Of a DNA stretch of 54,018 nucleotides, positions 16,866 to 26,325 are shown piece after piece (position 1 is the stretch's first letter; each line of letters opens with the position of its first letter). The stretch spans positions 1 through 54,018 of the forward strand of contig NZ_RFSK01000042.1 in the NCBI RefSeq assembly GCF_009923995.1. The letters are read 5' to 3'. Both the position numbers and the translations under genes were made by a program. The stretch comes from Janthinobacterium sp. Its GTDB lineage: Bacteria > Pseudomonadota > Gammaproteobacteria > Burkholderiales > Burkholderiaceae_D. The notes beneath the pieces are model-generated. The model was not told the DNA's origin, made no database searches, and saw nothing but the letters and a program-made list of their open reading frames with translations.

Positions 16866-16890
16866 GCCGGCCCGACCCAGTCGGGCCGGC
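16866..16890. terminator. perfect 11-bp hairpin after the PepSY gene
   Basis: An 11-bp GC-rich stem (arms 16866-16876 and 16880-16890) with a 3-nt loop CCA stands 12 bp after the PepSY stop and 14 bp before the PAP2 start. No T-run follows, so it may act as an attenuator or an mRNA-stability element instead of an intrinsic terminator. Confidence 0.4.
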
Positions 16891-16904
16891 CTGCCAGCTA
16901 AACT

Positions 16905-17501
16905 ATGGAACACCTCAATTTCGCCCTGTTCGCCCTGCTCAACGGCCCGGCGGCGCCCTCCCCCGTTACCCTCGCCCTGGCGCTGCTGTTCGGCGAATGG
17001 CTGATCTGGCTGCTGCCGGCCGCCGCCATCGTCGCCTGGCTGCGCGGCGGCGAGGCGCTGCGCGCACGGCTGCTGGCGGCCACCGCCACGGTGCTCGCCG
17101 GCCTGTGCCTCAACCAGCTGATCGGCCTGGGATGGCAGCATCCGCGCCCGTTCATGCTGCACCTCGGGCATACCTTCATCGCGCACGTGGCCGATTCCTC
17201 GTTTCCCAGCGATCACCTGACCGTGCTCTGGTGCGCCGCCGGCGCCCTGCTGCTGCAGCCGTCCACGCGCGCCACCGGTGCCGCCCTTGCCCTGCTGGGC
17301 CTGCCCGCCGCCTGGGCGCGCATCTACCTGGGCGTGCATTTCCCGTTCGACATGCTGGGCGCGGCGCTGGTCGCCATCGTCAGCACCGCCTTGCTGGCCT
17401 GCCTGCCGCAGCGCATCGCGCAGGCGCTGGCGCGGCAAGGCATCCGCCTCTACCGCGCCCTGTTCGCGCCCCTCATCGCGCGCGGCTGGCTGCGTCCCTG
17501 A
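16905..17501 (+). CDS. PAP2-family phosphatase, undecaprenyl-diphosphatase (BcrC/YbjG-like)
   Basis: This 198-aa inner-membrane protein has about five helices and the three PAP2 phosphatase signatures: a degenerate first motif GWQHPRP, SFPSDH with the catalytic His, and ARIYLGVHFPFD with the second His and Asp. Family members dephosphorylate undecaprenyl diphosphate or phosphatidyl lipids at the periplasmic face. The first motif lacks the usual leading Lys seven residues before Arg, which is tolerated in BcrC-like proteins. It may respond to the two-component system downstream. Confidence 0.88.
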   Translation: MEHLNFALFALLNGPAAPSPVTLALALLFGEWLIWLLPAAAIVAWLRGGEALRARLLAATATVLAGLCLNQLIGLGWQHPRPFMLHLGHTFIAHVADSSFPSDHLTVLWCAAGALLLQPSTRATGAALALLGLPAAWARIYLGVHFPFDMLGAALVAIVSTALLACLPQRIAQALARQGIRLYRALFAPLIARGWLRP

Positions 17502-17565
17502 AGCCTATGGCTGGCCTAAGTCTGGCGCCCCACACTGGCCGCACCATCACTGAACGGAGTCCGCC

Positions 17566-18339
17566 ATGCCCCAGCCATCCCCCGCCGCCAGCCACGCCTG
17601 GCTGAACAAGGTCCCCCACGCCACCGTGCTGTTCTGGATCATCAAGATGATGTCGACCACCGTGGGCGAGACGGGCGCCGACTACCTGAACGCCGACCTG
17701 CACTTCGGCCTGGGCGGCACCACGGCCCTCGTCGGCGCCCTGCTGGCCCTGAGCCTGTGGGCGCAGCTGCGCGCCAGCCGCTATGTTCCCGTGCTGTACT
17801 GGCTGGTGGTGGTCTGCGTCAGCGTGTTCGGCACCCTGCTGACGGACAACCTCACCGACCAGCTGGGCGTGCCGCTGGCCGCCTCCACGGGCGCCTTCTG
17901 CGCCGCGCTGGCCGCCACCTTCCTGCTCTGGTACCGCAGCGAACGCACCCTGTCCATCGACAGCATCGTCACGCCGCGCCGCGAATGGTTTTACTGGGCC
18001 GCCATCCTGTTCACCTTTGCCCTGGGCACGGCCGCCGGCGACTGGGTGGCCGAGGGCATGCAGCTCGGCTACGCGCACGCGGCCCTGCTGTTCGGCGCCC
18101 TGATCGCCGCCACGGCCGCCGCCCGTTACCTGTTCCAGGCGAATGGCGTGGCCTGCTTCTGGGTCGCCTATGTGCTCACGCGCCCCTTCGGCGCCGCCTG
18201 TGGCGACTTGCTGTCGCAGCCGGCCGGCAACGGCGGCCTCGGTTACGGCACCGTCGCCACCAGCGCCCTGTTCCTCGCCACCATCGTCGCGCTGGTGGCC
18301 TATCTGTCGGCCACGCACAGGCCTGCCGCACCGCGCTGA
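17566..18339 (+). CDS. COG4705-type multi-helix membrane protein, function unknown
   Basis: This 257-aa protein has 7-8 transmembrane segments. The start region KVPHATVLFWIIKMMSTTVG and repeated GETGADYL / GTAAGDW / GAACGDLLSQP motifs are typical of the COG4705 family of conserved bacterial membrane proteins. Two internally similar halves are visible through these TxGxxxGDxL repeats. GGAG is 7 bp before the ATG. COG4705 genes often neighbour PepSY, PAP2 and two-component genes as here. No biochemical role is known to me. Confidence 0.85.
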   Translation: MPQPSPAASHAWLNKVPHATVLFWIIKMMSTTVGETGADYLNADLHFGLGGTTALVGALLALSLWAQLRASRYVPVLYWLVVVCVSVFGTLLTDNLTDQLGVPLAASTGAFCAALAATFLLWYRSERTLSIDSIVTPRREWFYWAAILFTFALGTAAGDWVAEGMQLGYAHAALLFGALIAATAAARYLFQANGVACFWVAYVLTRPFGAACGDLLSQPAGNGGLGYGTVATSALFLATIVALVAYLSATHRPAAPR

Positions 18340-18385
18340 GGACAAATATGTGAAAATCGCGGCAGGACATTGAAGAAAGACAGCC

Positions 18386-19048
18386 ATGCGGGTACTGCTG
18401 GTGGAAGACGACGCCATGATAGGCGCGGCCGTGCAGGCGGCGCTGCGCGACGCCGCATACGCGGCCGACTGGGTACGCAACGGCCAGACGGCGCTCGACA
18501 CCCTGGCCTGCCAGCACTATGACCTGGTGCTGCTGGACCTGGGCCTGCCCGGCAAGGATGGCCAGGACGTGCTGCGCGCCATCCGCGCCAGGAACAACGT
18601 GCCGCTGCTGGTCATCACGGCCCGCGACGCGCTGGAACAGCGTTTGCTGGGCCTGGACGGCGGCGCCGACGACTATGTCCTGAAACCGTTCGAGATGGCC
18701 GAACTGCTGGCGCGCATGCGCGCCGTCCTGCGCCGCAAGGGCGGCGCGGCCGCCCCCGTGCTGGGCAACGGCAGCGTCTCGCTCGACCCGGCCACGCGCG
18801 AAGCGACGGCCGGCGGCGCGGCGCCCGTGCAGCTGTCGAACCGCGAATTCGCCCTGCTGCATGCCCTGCTGCTGCGCCCCGGCGCCATCCTCTCGCGCAG
18901 CGAGCTGGAAGAACGCATCTACGGCTGGGGCGAGGAAGTGGAAAGCAATGCCGTCGAATTTCTCATCCATGCGCTGCGCAAGAAGCTGGGCACGGCCGTC
19001 ATCAGGAATGTCAGGGGCGTGGGATGGATGACCTCCAAGGGCGCGTAA
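18386..19048 (+). CDS. OmpR-family response regulator (QseB/PmrA-like)
   Basis: This 220-aa protein has a receiver domain with E7-D8-D9, phosphoacceptor D51 (LVLLDLGLPGKDG) and Lys in VLKPFEM, then a winged helix ending RNVRGVGWM. Sequence style (LGLDGGADDYVLKPF, GLPGKDG) fits the QseB/PmrA/TctD group. The last 25 bp overlap the kinase gene. It probably controls the genes around it (PepSY, PAP2, COG4705); control of the convergent RND operon is also possible but unproven. Confidence 0.93.
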   Translation: MRVLLVEDDAMIGAAVQAALRDAAYAADWVRNGQTALDTLACQHYDLVLLDLGLPGKDGQDVLRAIRARNNVPLLVITARDALEQRLLGLDGGADDYVLKPFEMAELLARMRAVLRRKGGAAAPVLGNGSVSLDPATREATAGGAAPVQLSNREFALLHALLLRPGAILSRSELEERIYGWGEEVESNAVEFLIHALRKKLGTAVIRNVRGVGWMTSKGA

Positions 19049-20370
19049 GCCGCGTCGGCAATGCCCTGCGCACTTCGCTGCGCTGGCGCCTGTCCCTGTG
19101 GCTGGCCCTGGCGATCTGCTGCGTGGCCGTGCTGGCCGGCGCCTTCGCCTTTTATTCCGCCTTCCGCCAGGCGCACGCCCTGCAGGACGACATGCTGCGC
19201 CAGGTGGCCGCACTGGCCAGCCGCCAGCCGCTGGCGCCAGCGGACAGCGCCGAGGCGCAAGACGACGGCGACAGCGACAGCAAGGTGTATGTACAGCTGC
19301 TGGGGACGCACGCTGCCGGCGAACCTGCCCTGCCCGCCAATTTGCCGGCCGGTCTGCAGACGGTGCGCGCGGATGGCGAAACCTACCGCGTGCTGGTGCG
19401 CGCCAGCGGCGGACAGCGCCTGGCCGTGGCGCAGGAAACCTCCGTGCGCGATGAAATGGCGCGCGACAGCGCCCTGCTGACCCTGATCCCCTTCCTGCTG
19501 CTCGTACCCGTGCTGCTGCTGGTCGTCACGGACCTGGTGCGCAAGGTGTTTGCGCCCGTGCGCGACGCCGCCAGCGCCGTCGATGCGCGCGGCGAAGACG
19601 ACTTGCGGCCCGTCGCCAGCGCCGCCCTGCCCGCCGAAATCCGTCCCTACGCCGATGCCATCAACCGGCTGCTGCGGCGCGTGGCCCGCTCGATGGACGA
19701 ACAGCGCCGCTTCATCGCCGACGCGGCGCATGAACTGCGCACGCCATTGACGGCCCTGTCGCTGCAGGCCGAGCGCCTGGCCGCCACGCCGCTGCCCGCG
19801 GAAGCGCAGGCGCGTCTCGTGACCCTGCGCGCAGGCATGGCGCGCAGCCGCGCCCTGCTGGAGCAGCTGCTGTCACTGGCGCGGGCGCAACAAGCGCCAG
19901 AGGTGGCGGCCGCGCCGGCCACTTCCGTGCATGCCATCTGCCGCCAGGTGCTGGAAGAGCTGCTGCCCCTGGCCGAGGCCAGGCAGATCGATATCGGCAT
20001 GCTGGCCGGCGGCGACGTCCTGGTGCAGGCCGGTGCCACCGACCTGGCCACGGTGCTGCGCAACCTGGCCGGCAATGCCATCCGCTACACGCCGCCCGGC
20101 GGCAAGGTCGACCTGTCGCTGCGGCGCGAAGGCCGGTTCGCCATCCTCGCCGTGGCCGACAATGGCCCCGGCATCGCTGCGGCCGAACGGGAACGCGTCT
20201 TCGACCCGTTCTACCGCGTGCTGGGCAGCGGCGAGGACGGCGCCGGCCTGGGCCTGTCCATCGTGCGCGCCATCTGCCAGCGCCTGGGCGCCAGCGTCAC
20301 GCTGGGCTGCGCCGATGCGGCCGGCGGCACGGGCCTGCTGGCCGAAGTACGCCTGCCGGCGGCCCATTAA
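19024..20370 (+). CDS. sensor histidine kinase (QseC-like)
   Basis: This 448-aa kinase has transmembrane helices at about 22-45 and 150-170 enclosing a roughly 100-residue periplasmic domain with an acidic run (EAQDDGDSDS) that could bind cations or cationic peptides. HisKA contains H236 in DAAHELRTPL, and HATPase_c has NLAGNAIRYTPPGG, DNGPGI and GLGLSIVRAI. It overlaps the regulator gene by 25 bp. Its stop overlaps the stop of the convergent RND pump gene by four bases, so the two operons have antisense 3' ends. Confidence 0.93.
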   Translation: MDDLQGRVSRVGNALRTSLRWRLSLWLALAICCVAVLAGAFAFYSAFRQAHALQDDMLRQVAALASRQPLAPADSAEAQDDGDSDSKVYVQLLGTHAAGEPALPANLPAGLQTVRADGETYRVLVRASGGQRLAVAQETSVRDEMARDSALLTLIPFLLLVPVLLLVVTDLVRKVFAPVRDAASAVDARGEDDLRPVASAALPAEIRPYADAINRLLRRVARSMDEQRRFIADAAHELRTPLTALSLQAERLAATPLPAEAQARLVTLRAGMARSRALLEQLLSLARAQQAPEVAAAPATSVHAICRQVLEELLPLAEARQIDIGMLAGGDVLVQAGATDLATVLRNLAGNAIRYTPPGGKVDLSLRREGRFAILAVADNGPGIAAAERERVFDPFYRVLGSGEDGAGLGLSIVRAICQRLGASVTLGCADAAGGTGLLAEVRLPAAH

Positions 20371-23300
20371 GCCTGACTCTCCGCCAGCGCGCCATGGCGC
20401 GCGTCGCGCCGGTGTTCCAGCGCCTTGGCGGCGCGCTCGAAGTACAGGTAGATGACGGGCGTGGTGAACAGAGTCAGCGCCTGCGACACGATCAGGCCGC
20501 CGACGATGGAGATCCCCAGCGGCACGCGCAGTTCCGCGCCCGCGCCGTGTCCCAGCGCCAGCGGCAGTGCGCCGAACAAGGCCGACATGGTGGTCATCAT
20601 GATGGGCCGGAAGCGCAGCAGGCTGGCCTGGCGGATGGCGTCGACGGGCGACAGTCCCTGCTCCCGTTCCGCCACCAGCGCGAAGTCGATCATCATGATG
20701 GCGTTCTTCTTGACGATGCCGATCAGCAGGATGATGCCGATCATGCCCATGATGGACAGGTCCTGGCCGCAGACGATCAGCGCCAGCAAGGCACCCACGC
20801 CGGCCGACGGCAAGGTGGAGATGATGGTCAGCGGGTGGATCGGGCTTTCATACAGCACGCCCAGCACGATGTACACGGCCACCAGCGCCGTCAGGATCAG
20901 CCACGGTTCGCTCTTCAGGGAGCTCTGGAAGGCCTGCGCCGCGCCCTGGAAGGTGCCGTTCAGGGTGGCCGGCATGCCGCTGGCCACTTCCGCGTCGTGG
21001 ATGGCCGTGACGGCGTCGCCCAGCGCGTAGCCCGGCGCCAGGTTGAACGAGATGGTCACGGCTGGGAACATGCCCTGGTGGTTGATGGTGATGGGCGAGA
21101 CGCCCTGCGTCACCTTGGCCAGCAGGTTCAAGGGCACCAGCTGCTGCGTCAGCGGCGAGCGCACGAACAGGTGTTCCAGCGCCTGCGTGGACAGCTGGAA
21201 GGCCGGGTCGACTTCCTGGATCACGTGGTACTGGTTCAGCTGCGTGAACATGGTGGCCACCTGGCGCTGGCCGAAGGCGTCGTACAGGGTGTCGTCGATG
21301 GCTTGCGCCGTGATGCCGAAGCGCGACGCCGTGGCGCGGTCGATGGTCAAGGTGGCGCTGCTGGCCGACGACTGCAGGTCCGACGACACGTCGCGCAGCT
21401 GCGGCAGCGCCGCCAGCTGCTTCGTCAGGGTCGTCGACCACTGGTTCAGGCTGGCCACGTCCGTGCCCTGCAGGGTGTACTGGTACTGCGCGGCGGAGAT
21501 GCGCCCGCCCACCTGGATATCCTGGCGCACCTGCATCTGCAGCACGATGCCGGGCACCACGGCCGTGCGCGCCTTCAGGCGCGCCATGACCTGGTCGGCG
21601 CTGGCTGTGCGCTCGCCGAAGGGCTTGAGGTTGATCATCATGCGTCCCTGGCTCAGGGTCGGGTTGGCGCCGATCCAGAAGTACACATTGTCGACGGCGG
21701 GGTCGCTCTTGACGATGCGCCCCAGCTGCTGGATGCGCGCCGACATGGCGTCGAACGAGGTATCGGGCGCCGCCTGCGCCAGGCCGACGATCAGGCCGGA
21801 ATCGGCTTGCGGGAAGAAGCCCTTCGGGATGGCCACGAACAGGGCCGCCGTGGCGAACACGGTGGCGATCGTCACGGCCAGGGTCAGGCCCCGGTGGCGC
21901 AGCACGATGTCGAGCAGGCGGCCGTAGCCGGCCGTCATGCGGTGGAAAAAGCCCTCGCTCCACTGGTAGAAACGGCCCTGCTTCGCCTTTTCCTCGGCGC
22001 CCGGTTTGATCAGCCACGCGCACAGCATGGGCGTGACGGTCAGCGAGACGAAGGCCGACATGACGATGGCGACGCTGACGGTGACGGCGAATTCGCGGAA
22101 CAGCCGCCCCACGATGCCGCCCATCAACAGGATGGGGATGAAGACGGCGATCAGCGAAATCGTCATCGAGACGATGGTGAAGCGCACTTCCGTCACGCCT
22201 AGCACGGCCGCTTCCAGCCGCCCCTTGCCCTCTTCGATGTGCCGCATGACGTTCTCGATGACGACGATGGCGTCGTCGACGACGAAGCCGATGGCGATCG
22301 TCAGGCCCATCAGCGACAGGTTGTCCAGGCTGTAGCCGCACAAATACATCACGCCGAAGGTGGCGATCAGCGACAGCGGGATGGTCAGGCTGGGTATCAC
22401 CGTGGCCCACAGGTTGCGCAGGAAGGAGAAGATCACCAGCACCACCAGGCCCACCGTCAGCATCAGGGTGAACTGCACGTCGCTGACGGAAGCCTGGATG
22501 GTCTGCGTGCGGTCGCCCACGACGTCCAGGCGCGCGGCCGGCGGCAGGCTGGCCGTCAGCTGCGGCAGGCTGGCCTTGACGTTGGCGATGGTGTCGATGA
22601 CGTTGAAGCCGGGCTGCTTGTGCACGTCGAGGATGATGGCGCGGCGCCCCTGCAGCCACGCCGCCTGGTGCGTGTCCTCGGGCGCGTCGAGCACCCGGCC
22701 CAGGTCGCCCAGGCGGATAGGCGCGCCGTTCTTGTAGGCCACCACCATGGCGCGGTAGCCGTTGGCGTCCGTCAGCTGGTCGGTGGCGTTCAGCACCACG
22801 GCCTTGTCCCGGCCGTTCAGGGTACCCTTCGGCGCGTTCACGGTCTGCGTGCCGATGATGCCGCGCACGTCTTCCAGGCTCAGGCCCAGCGCCGCCAGCT
22901 TGTCCGGGTCCACCTGCACGCGCACGGCGGGCCGCTGCTGGCCGTGGAAGTCGACCAGGCCGACGCCGTTCATCTGCGAGATCTGCTGCGCCACGTGGTT
23001 TTCCGCGTAGTCGTCGAGCTCCGTCAGCGGCATGGTGTCCGAGGTCAGGGCCAGCGACAGCAAGGTGAAGTCGGCCGGATTGGTCTTCTGGTAGGTGGGC
23101 GGGCTGGGCAGGTTCTTCGGCAGGCTGCCGCCGGCCGCGTTGATGGCCGTCTGCACGTCCTGCGCGGCGCCGTCGATATTGCGCGCCAGGTCGAATTGCA
23201 CCGTGATCGAGGTGGTGCCCAGCGAGCTCGATGAAGTCATCTGCGTGATGCCGGGAATGGCCGACAGCTGGCGTTCCAGCGGCGTGGCCACCGAGGTGGC

Positions 23301-23477
23301 CATGGTGTCGGCGCTGGCGCCGGGCAGCTTGGCCTGCACCTGGATGGTGGGGAAATCGACTTGCGGCAGAGGCGCCACGGGCAGCATGAAATACGCCACC
23401 AGGCCCACCAGCAGCACGCCGATGGCGAGGAAGGAGGTGCCGACGCGGCGCTGGATGAACAGTTCGGTAAGCGACAT
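20367..23477 (-). CDS. RND multidrug efflux pump, inner-membrane subunit (MdtB/MdtC-like)
   Basis: This 1036-aa protein is a full-length HAE1-family RND pump with 12 transmembrane helices. TM4 carries the proton-relay pair Asp-Asp in IGFVVDDAIVVIENVMRHIE, and the N-terminus (FIQRRVGTSFLAIGVLLVGL) matches MdtB/MdtC types. It expels drugs or bile-salt-like compounds by proton exchange through an adaptor and outer-membrane channel. Only one pump gene is present, so unlike MdtBC it would be a homotrimer. It follows the adaptor gene with a TAATG stop/start junction. Confidence 0.95.
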   Translation of the reverse strand: MSLTELFIQRRVGTSFLAIGVLLVGLVAYFMLPVAPLPQVDFPTIQVQAKLPGASADTMATSVATPLERQLSAIPGITQMTSSSSLGTTSITVQFDLARNIDGAAQDVQTAINAAGGSLPKNLPSPPTYQKTNPADFTLLSLALTSDTMPLTELDDYAENHVAQQISQMNGVGLVDFHGQQRPAVRVQVDPDKLAALGLSLEDVRGIIGTQTVNAPKGTLNGRDKAVVLNATDQLTDANGYRAMVVAYKNGAPIRLGDLGRVLDAPEDTHQAAWLQGRRAIILDVHKQPGFNVIDTIANVKASLPQLTASLPPAARLDVVGDRTQTIQASVSDVQFTLMLTVGLVVLVIFSFLRNLWATVIPSLTIPLSLIATFGVMYLCGYSLDNLSLMGLTIAIGFVVDDAIVVIENVMRHIEEGKGRLEAAVLGVTEVRFTIVSMTISLIAVFIPILLMGGIVGRLFREFAVTVSVAIVMSAFVSLTVTPMLCAWLIKPGAEEKAKQGRFYQWSEGFFHRMTAGYGRLLDIVLRHRGLTLAVTIATVFATAALFVAIPKGFFPQADSGLIVGLAQAAPDTSFDAMSARIQQLGRIVKSDPAVDNVYFWIGANPTLSQGRMMINLKPFGERTASADQVMARLKARTAVVPGIVLQMQVRQDIQVGGRISAAQYQYTLQGTDVASLNQWSTTLTKQLAALPQLRDVSSDLQSSASSATLTIDRATASRFGITAQAIDDTLYDAFGQRQVATMFTQLNQYHVIQEVDPAFQLSTQALEHLFVRSPLTQQLVPLNLLAKVTQGVSPITINHQGMFPAVTISFNLAPGYALGDAVTAIHDAEVASGMPATLNGTFQGAAQAFQSSLKSEPWLILTALVAVYIVLGVLYESPIHPLTIISTLPSAGVGALLALIVCGQDLSIMGMIGIILLIGIVKKNAIMMIDFALVAEREQGLSPVDAIRQASLLRFRPIMMTTMSALFGALPLALGHGAGAELRVPLGISIVGGLIVSQALTLFTTPVIYLYFERAAKALEHRRDARHGALAESQA

Positions 23478-24643
23478 TATCGTGCTCCCTGTACGACAGC
23501 AGCCGTGGCCATGGCCGTGACCGGCGTGCCCTGCGCCAGCCGGCTCTGGCCGTCGAGCACCACCTGTTCGCCGCCCTGCAGGCCGGCCGTGATGGTGGTG
23601 TAGGCGCCGTCGCTGGCGCCCGTGACCACCTTGCGCACGCTGGCCTTGTGATCAGGCCCCGTCACGTAGACGAAATTGCCATCCTGGCCCGTCATGATGG
23701 CGGCGCTGGGCACCGCGACGACGCCATGGTCCGTGCGCAGCAGCAGGCGCGCCGTCACCAGTTGGCCCGGCCACAGGGCCCGGTCGGCGTTGGCGAAGCC
23801 CGCCTTCAATTTGATCTGGCCCGTGGCCGCGTCGACCTGGCTGTCGATGAAGGCCAGCCGGCCATCGGCCAGGGGCTTGCCGCCCGACGCGTCGGCCACG
23901 GCGACGGCCAGCGGCGCCCTGGCCTGCTGCTGCGCCAATTCGCCCAGGTTTTCCTGCGGCACGGAGAACAGCACGGTGATGGGAGCAATCTGCGTCAAGG
24001 TCACCAGGCCGGCCGCATCGGCCGCCTTGACCATGGCGCCCACGTCGGCCTGGCGCATGCCCAGGCGGCCGCCGAACGGCGCGCGGATGGTGGCGTAATC
24101 GAGCTGCAGGCGCGCCGTTTCCACCTGCGCCTGGTCGGCCGCCACGGCGCCCAGCTGAGCAGCCAGCTGCGCCTGGCTGGTATCGCGGCTTTGCGTGCTG
24201 CCCGCGCCGATCTCGGCCAGTTTCGCGTAGCGCTGCGCGTCGAGGCGCAGGCTGGCCACGGAAGCCGCATCCTTCTGCAAGGTGGCTTGCGCCTGCTGCA
24301 GGGCCGCGCGCAAGGGGCGCGGATCGATCTGCGCCAGCAACGCGCCGGACGCCACTTCCTGGCCTTCCGCAAAGGCGATCTTCTGCAGCTGGCCATCGAT
24401 GCGCGTCTTGATGTCGACGGCGTTGAGGGCCGTGACCGTGCCCACGGACGACAGCCAGACGGGCATGTCGCGCCGTTCGGCCACGCCCAGGTGGACGGGA
24501 ATGGCGGCCCTGGCGGCCGGCGCCGGTGCCGGTTTATGCAGCGCATACGCGCCGCCGGCGGCCAGCGCCGCGATCAGCGCGGCCAGCAGCCAGCGGCCGC
24601 GCCGCGCTCCCGCGGCAGTGCTGCTGTGTTCTTCTTGGTTCAC
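23477..24643 (-). CDS. RND efflux adaptor (membrane fusion protein, MdtA-like)
   Basis: This 388-aa periplasmic adaptor is anchored by an N-terminal helix (RRGRWLLAALIAALAAGGAYA). The lipoyl/barrel-sandwich halves are at about 70-110 (VDIKTRIDGQLQKIAFAEGQ) and 195-215 (IRAPFGGRLG), with an alpha-hairpin between and a beta-barrel plus membrane-proximal domain behind. It links the pump to the outer-membrane factor. Its start overlaps the lipoprotein gene's stop by four bases, and its stop shares one base with the pump start. Confidence 0.95.
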   Translation of the reverse strand: MNQEEHSSTAAGARRGRWLLAALIAALAAGGAYALHKPAPAPAARAAIPVHLGVAERRDMPVWLSSVGTVTALNAVDIKTRIDGQLQKIAFAEGQEVASGALLAQIDPRPLRAALQQAQATLQKDAASVASLRLDAQRYAKLAEIGAGSTQSRDTSQAQLAAQLGAVAADQAQVETARLQLDYATIRAPFGGRLGMRQADVGAMVKAADAAGLVTLTQIAPITVLFSVPQENLGELAQQQARAPLAVAVADASGGKPLADGRLAFIDSQVDAATGQIKLKAGFANADRALWPGQLVTARLLLRTDHGVVAVPSAAIMTGQDGNFVYVTGPDHKASVRKVVTGASDGAYTTITAGLQGGEQVVLDGQSRLAQGTPVTAMATAAVVQGAR

Positions 24644-26103
24644 GGTGTGACTCCCGAAATGGATGAAATGAATGGCGTATCGCTGGCGGCGTCGAAGCCG
24701 CCGCCCAGGGTGCGGAACAGGCCCACGGCCGCCTGCAAACGGCCCAGCCGCGCTTGCAGCAAGGCGTCCTGCGCCTGGGCCCGCGTGCGCTGCGCCGTCA
24801 GCACGTTGAGGAAATCGCTGCTGCCCAGCCGGTACTGCGCCTCGGCCAGGGTGCTGGCACGCTGCGCCGAGCTGGCCGCGTCCTGCGCCGCCGCTTCCAG
24901 CTCGCGCTGGTGCACGGTGGCGCTCAGGCCATCCTCGACTTCCTGCAAGGCGCCCAGCACCGTGCCACGGTAGGCGGCCGCCAGTTCCGTGGCGCGGCCC
25001 CGGCTCACCGTCAGCTGGCCCTGGCGCTGACCGCCGTCGAACAGGGTCTGCGCCAGCGCGGCGCCGATGTCGAGGATGGGGTTGGACGACAGCAGTTGGC
25101 CCAGCGCGGCGCTGGTCACGCCCGCGTTGGCCGTCAGGGCGAGGCTCGGGTAAAAGGTGGCGCGCGCCACGCCGATGTCGAAATTGGCGCCCTGCAGGCG
25201 CGCTTCGGCGGCGCGGATGTCGGGCCGGCGCTGCAGGATGCTGGCCGGCAAGCCTGCCTGCGGCTGCGGCACGGCGACGGCTTGCACGCCGCCGTCGGCC
25301 AGCGCGAACTGCTCCGGCGTGGCGCCCACGAGCACGGCCAGCAAATGGCTGTTCTGTTCCAGTTGCTGCTGCAGCGGCGGCAGCGCCGCGGCAAAGCTGG
25401 CCGCCGCGCTGCGCTGCTGTTCCACCTGCAGGCTGCTGGCCACGCCCAGGTCGGCCTGGCTTTGCACCAGCGCCAGCAGGCGCTGCGCGTCGTCGGCGAT
25501 GCCCTGCGCCAGGCGCAGGCGTTCACGCAGCGACAGCAGCTGGAAATAGGTATCGGCGACGGAGGCGGTCAGCGTCAGCGCCACCGTGTCGGCGTCATAC
25601 ACGCTGGCCTGCGCCAGCGCCTGCGCCGCGTCGCCGGCCGCGCGGTTTTTGCCCCAGAAGTCGAGCTCGTAACCGGCCTGGGCAAACAGGCTCTGCGTGT
25701 TGCTGCTGCTGCCGCTGCCCACCTTCGCCGTCGTGCCGCTGCCGTTGTGCACGCGGTCCACCGTGCCGTTCAGGCTGACCGTGGGATACAGCGCGGCACC
25801 GGCCGACTGGGCCGTGCCGCGCGCCTGTTCGATGCGCGCCCTGGCCTGCGCCAGCGTGGGGCTGTCGCGCAGCGCGCGGTCTTCCAGCGCGGACAGCGCG
25901 GGGTCGCCGAAGCTGCGCCACCAGCCGCTCTGCACGGGCACGGTGGCGCCCAGCGGTGACGCCTGGTAGCTGTTCCAGCGGGGTGCCAGGTCCACCTGGG
26001 GCCGCTCGTAGGCGGGCACCAGCGAACAGCCGCCCAGCAGGACGGCGGTGGCGGCCAGGGTGGCCAGGGCCAGCCCCCTGGCCGGTCGTGATGGGAATGT
26101 CAT
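24640..26103 (-). CDS. outer-membrane efflux lipoprotein (NodT/OprM family)
   Basis: This 487-aa protein begins with a lipoprotein signal peptide and lipobox LLGGC (Cys at about residue 26), followed by two OEP repeats with long coiled-coil helices (ALEDRALRDSPTLAQARARI and a second set after residue 280). It forms the outer-membrane channel of the tripartite pump. It is the first gene of the operon, an unusual order since most RND operons start with the adaptor. The promoter should lie in the 222-bp gap before 26325; a TATTCT -10-like box lies near 26134. Confidence 0.94.
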   Translation of the reverse strand: MTFPSRPARGLALATLAATAVLLGGCSLVPAYERPQVDLAPRWNSYQASPLGATVPVQSGWWRSFGDPALSALEDRALRDSPTLAQARARIEQARGTAQSAGAALYPTVSLNGTVDRVHNGSGTTAKVGSGSSSNTQSLFAQAGYELDFWGKNRAAGDAAQALAQASVYDADTVALTLTASVADTYFQLLSLRERLRLAQGIADDAQRLLALVQSQADLGVASSLQVEQQRSAAASFAAALPPLQQQLEQNSHLLAVLVGATPEQFALADGGVQAVAVPQPQAGLPASILQRRPDIRAAEARLQGANFDIGVARATFYPSLALTANAGVTSAALGQLLSSNPILDIGAALAQTLFDGGQRQGQLTVSRGRATELAAAYRGTVLGALQEVEDGLSATVHQRELEAAAQDAASSAQRASTLAEAQYRLGSSDFLNVLTAQRTRAQAQDALLQARLGRLQAAVGLFRTLGGGFDAASDTPFISSISGVTP

Positions 26104-26325
26104 GGTGATGGCCTCGTTCTGAACTGGTGTCCAGAATAGGCCGCAGGGGCTAAAACCCCCTTCGCCGCCAGATGAAATTTAATTCATGCTTTCCAGGCAG
26201 GCCGCCGCAGTGCCGCGCCGCGCCCGTCCCTGCACGTGGCCGCCATCGGCAGCGGGACCCGGCGCCCCTCACCGAATTGCCTGTCTGGCAAGAATATGCT
26301 GCCGGCGGCGTGCAAGGAGACGATT

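Noticed and set aside
26140..26162. GGGG-N6-CCCC mini-hairpin before the efflux operon as an intrinsic terminator
   Set aside because: The stem is only four base pairs and no T-tract follows.
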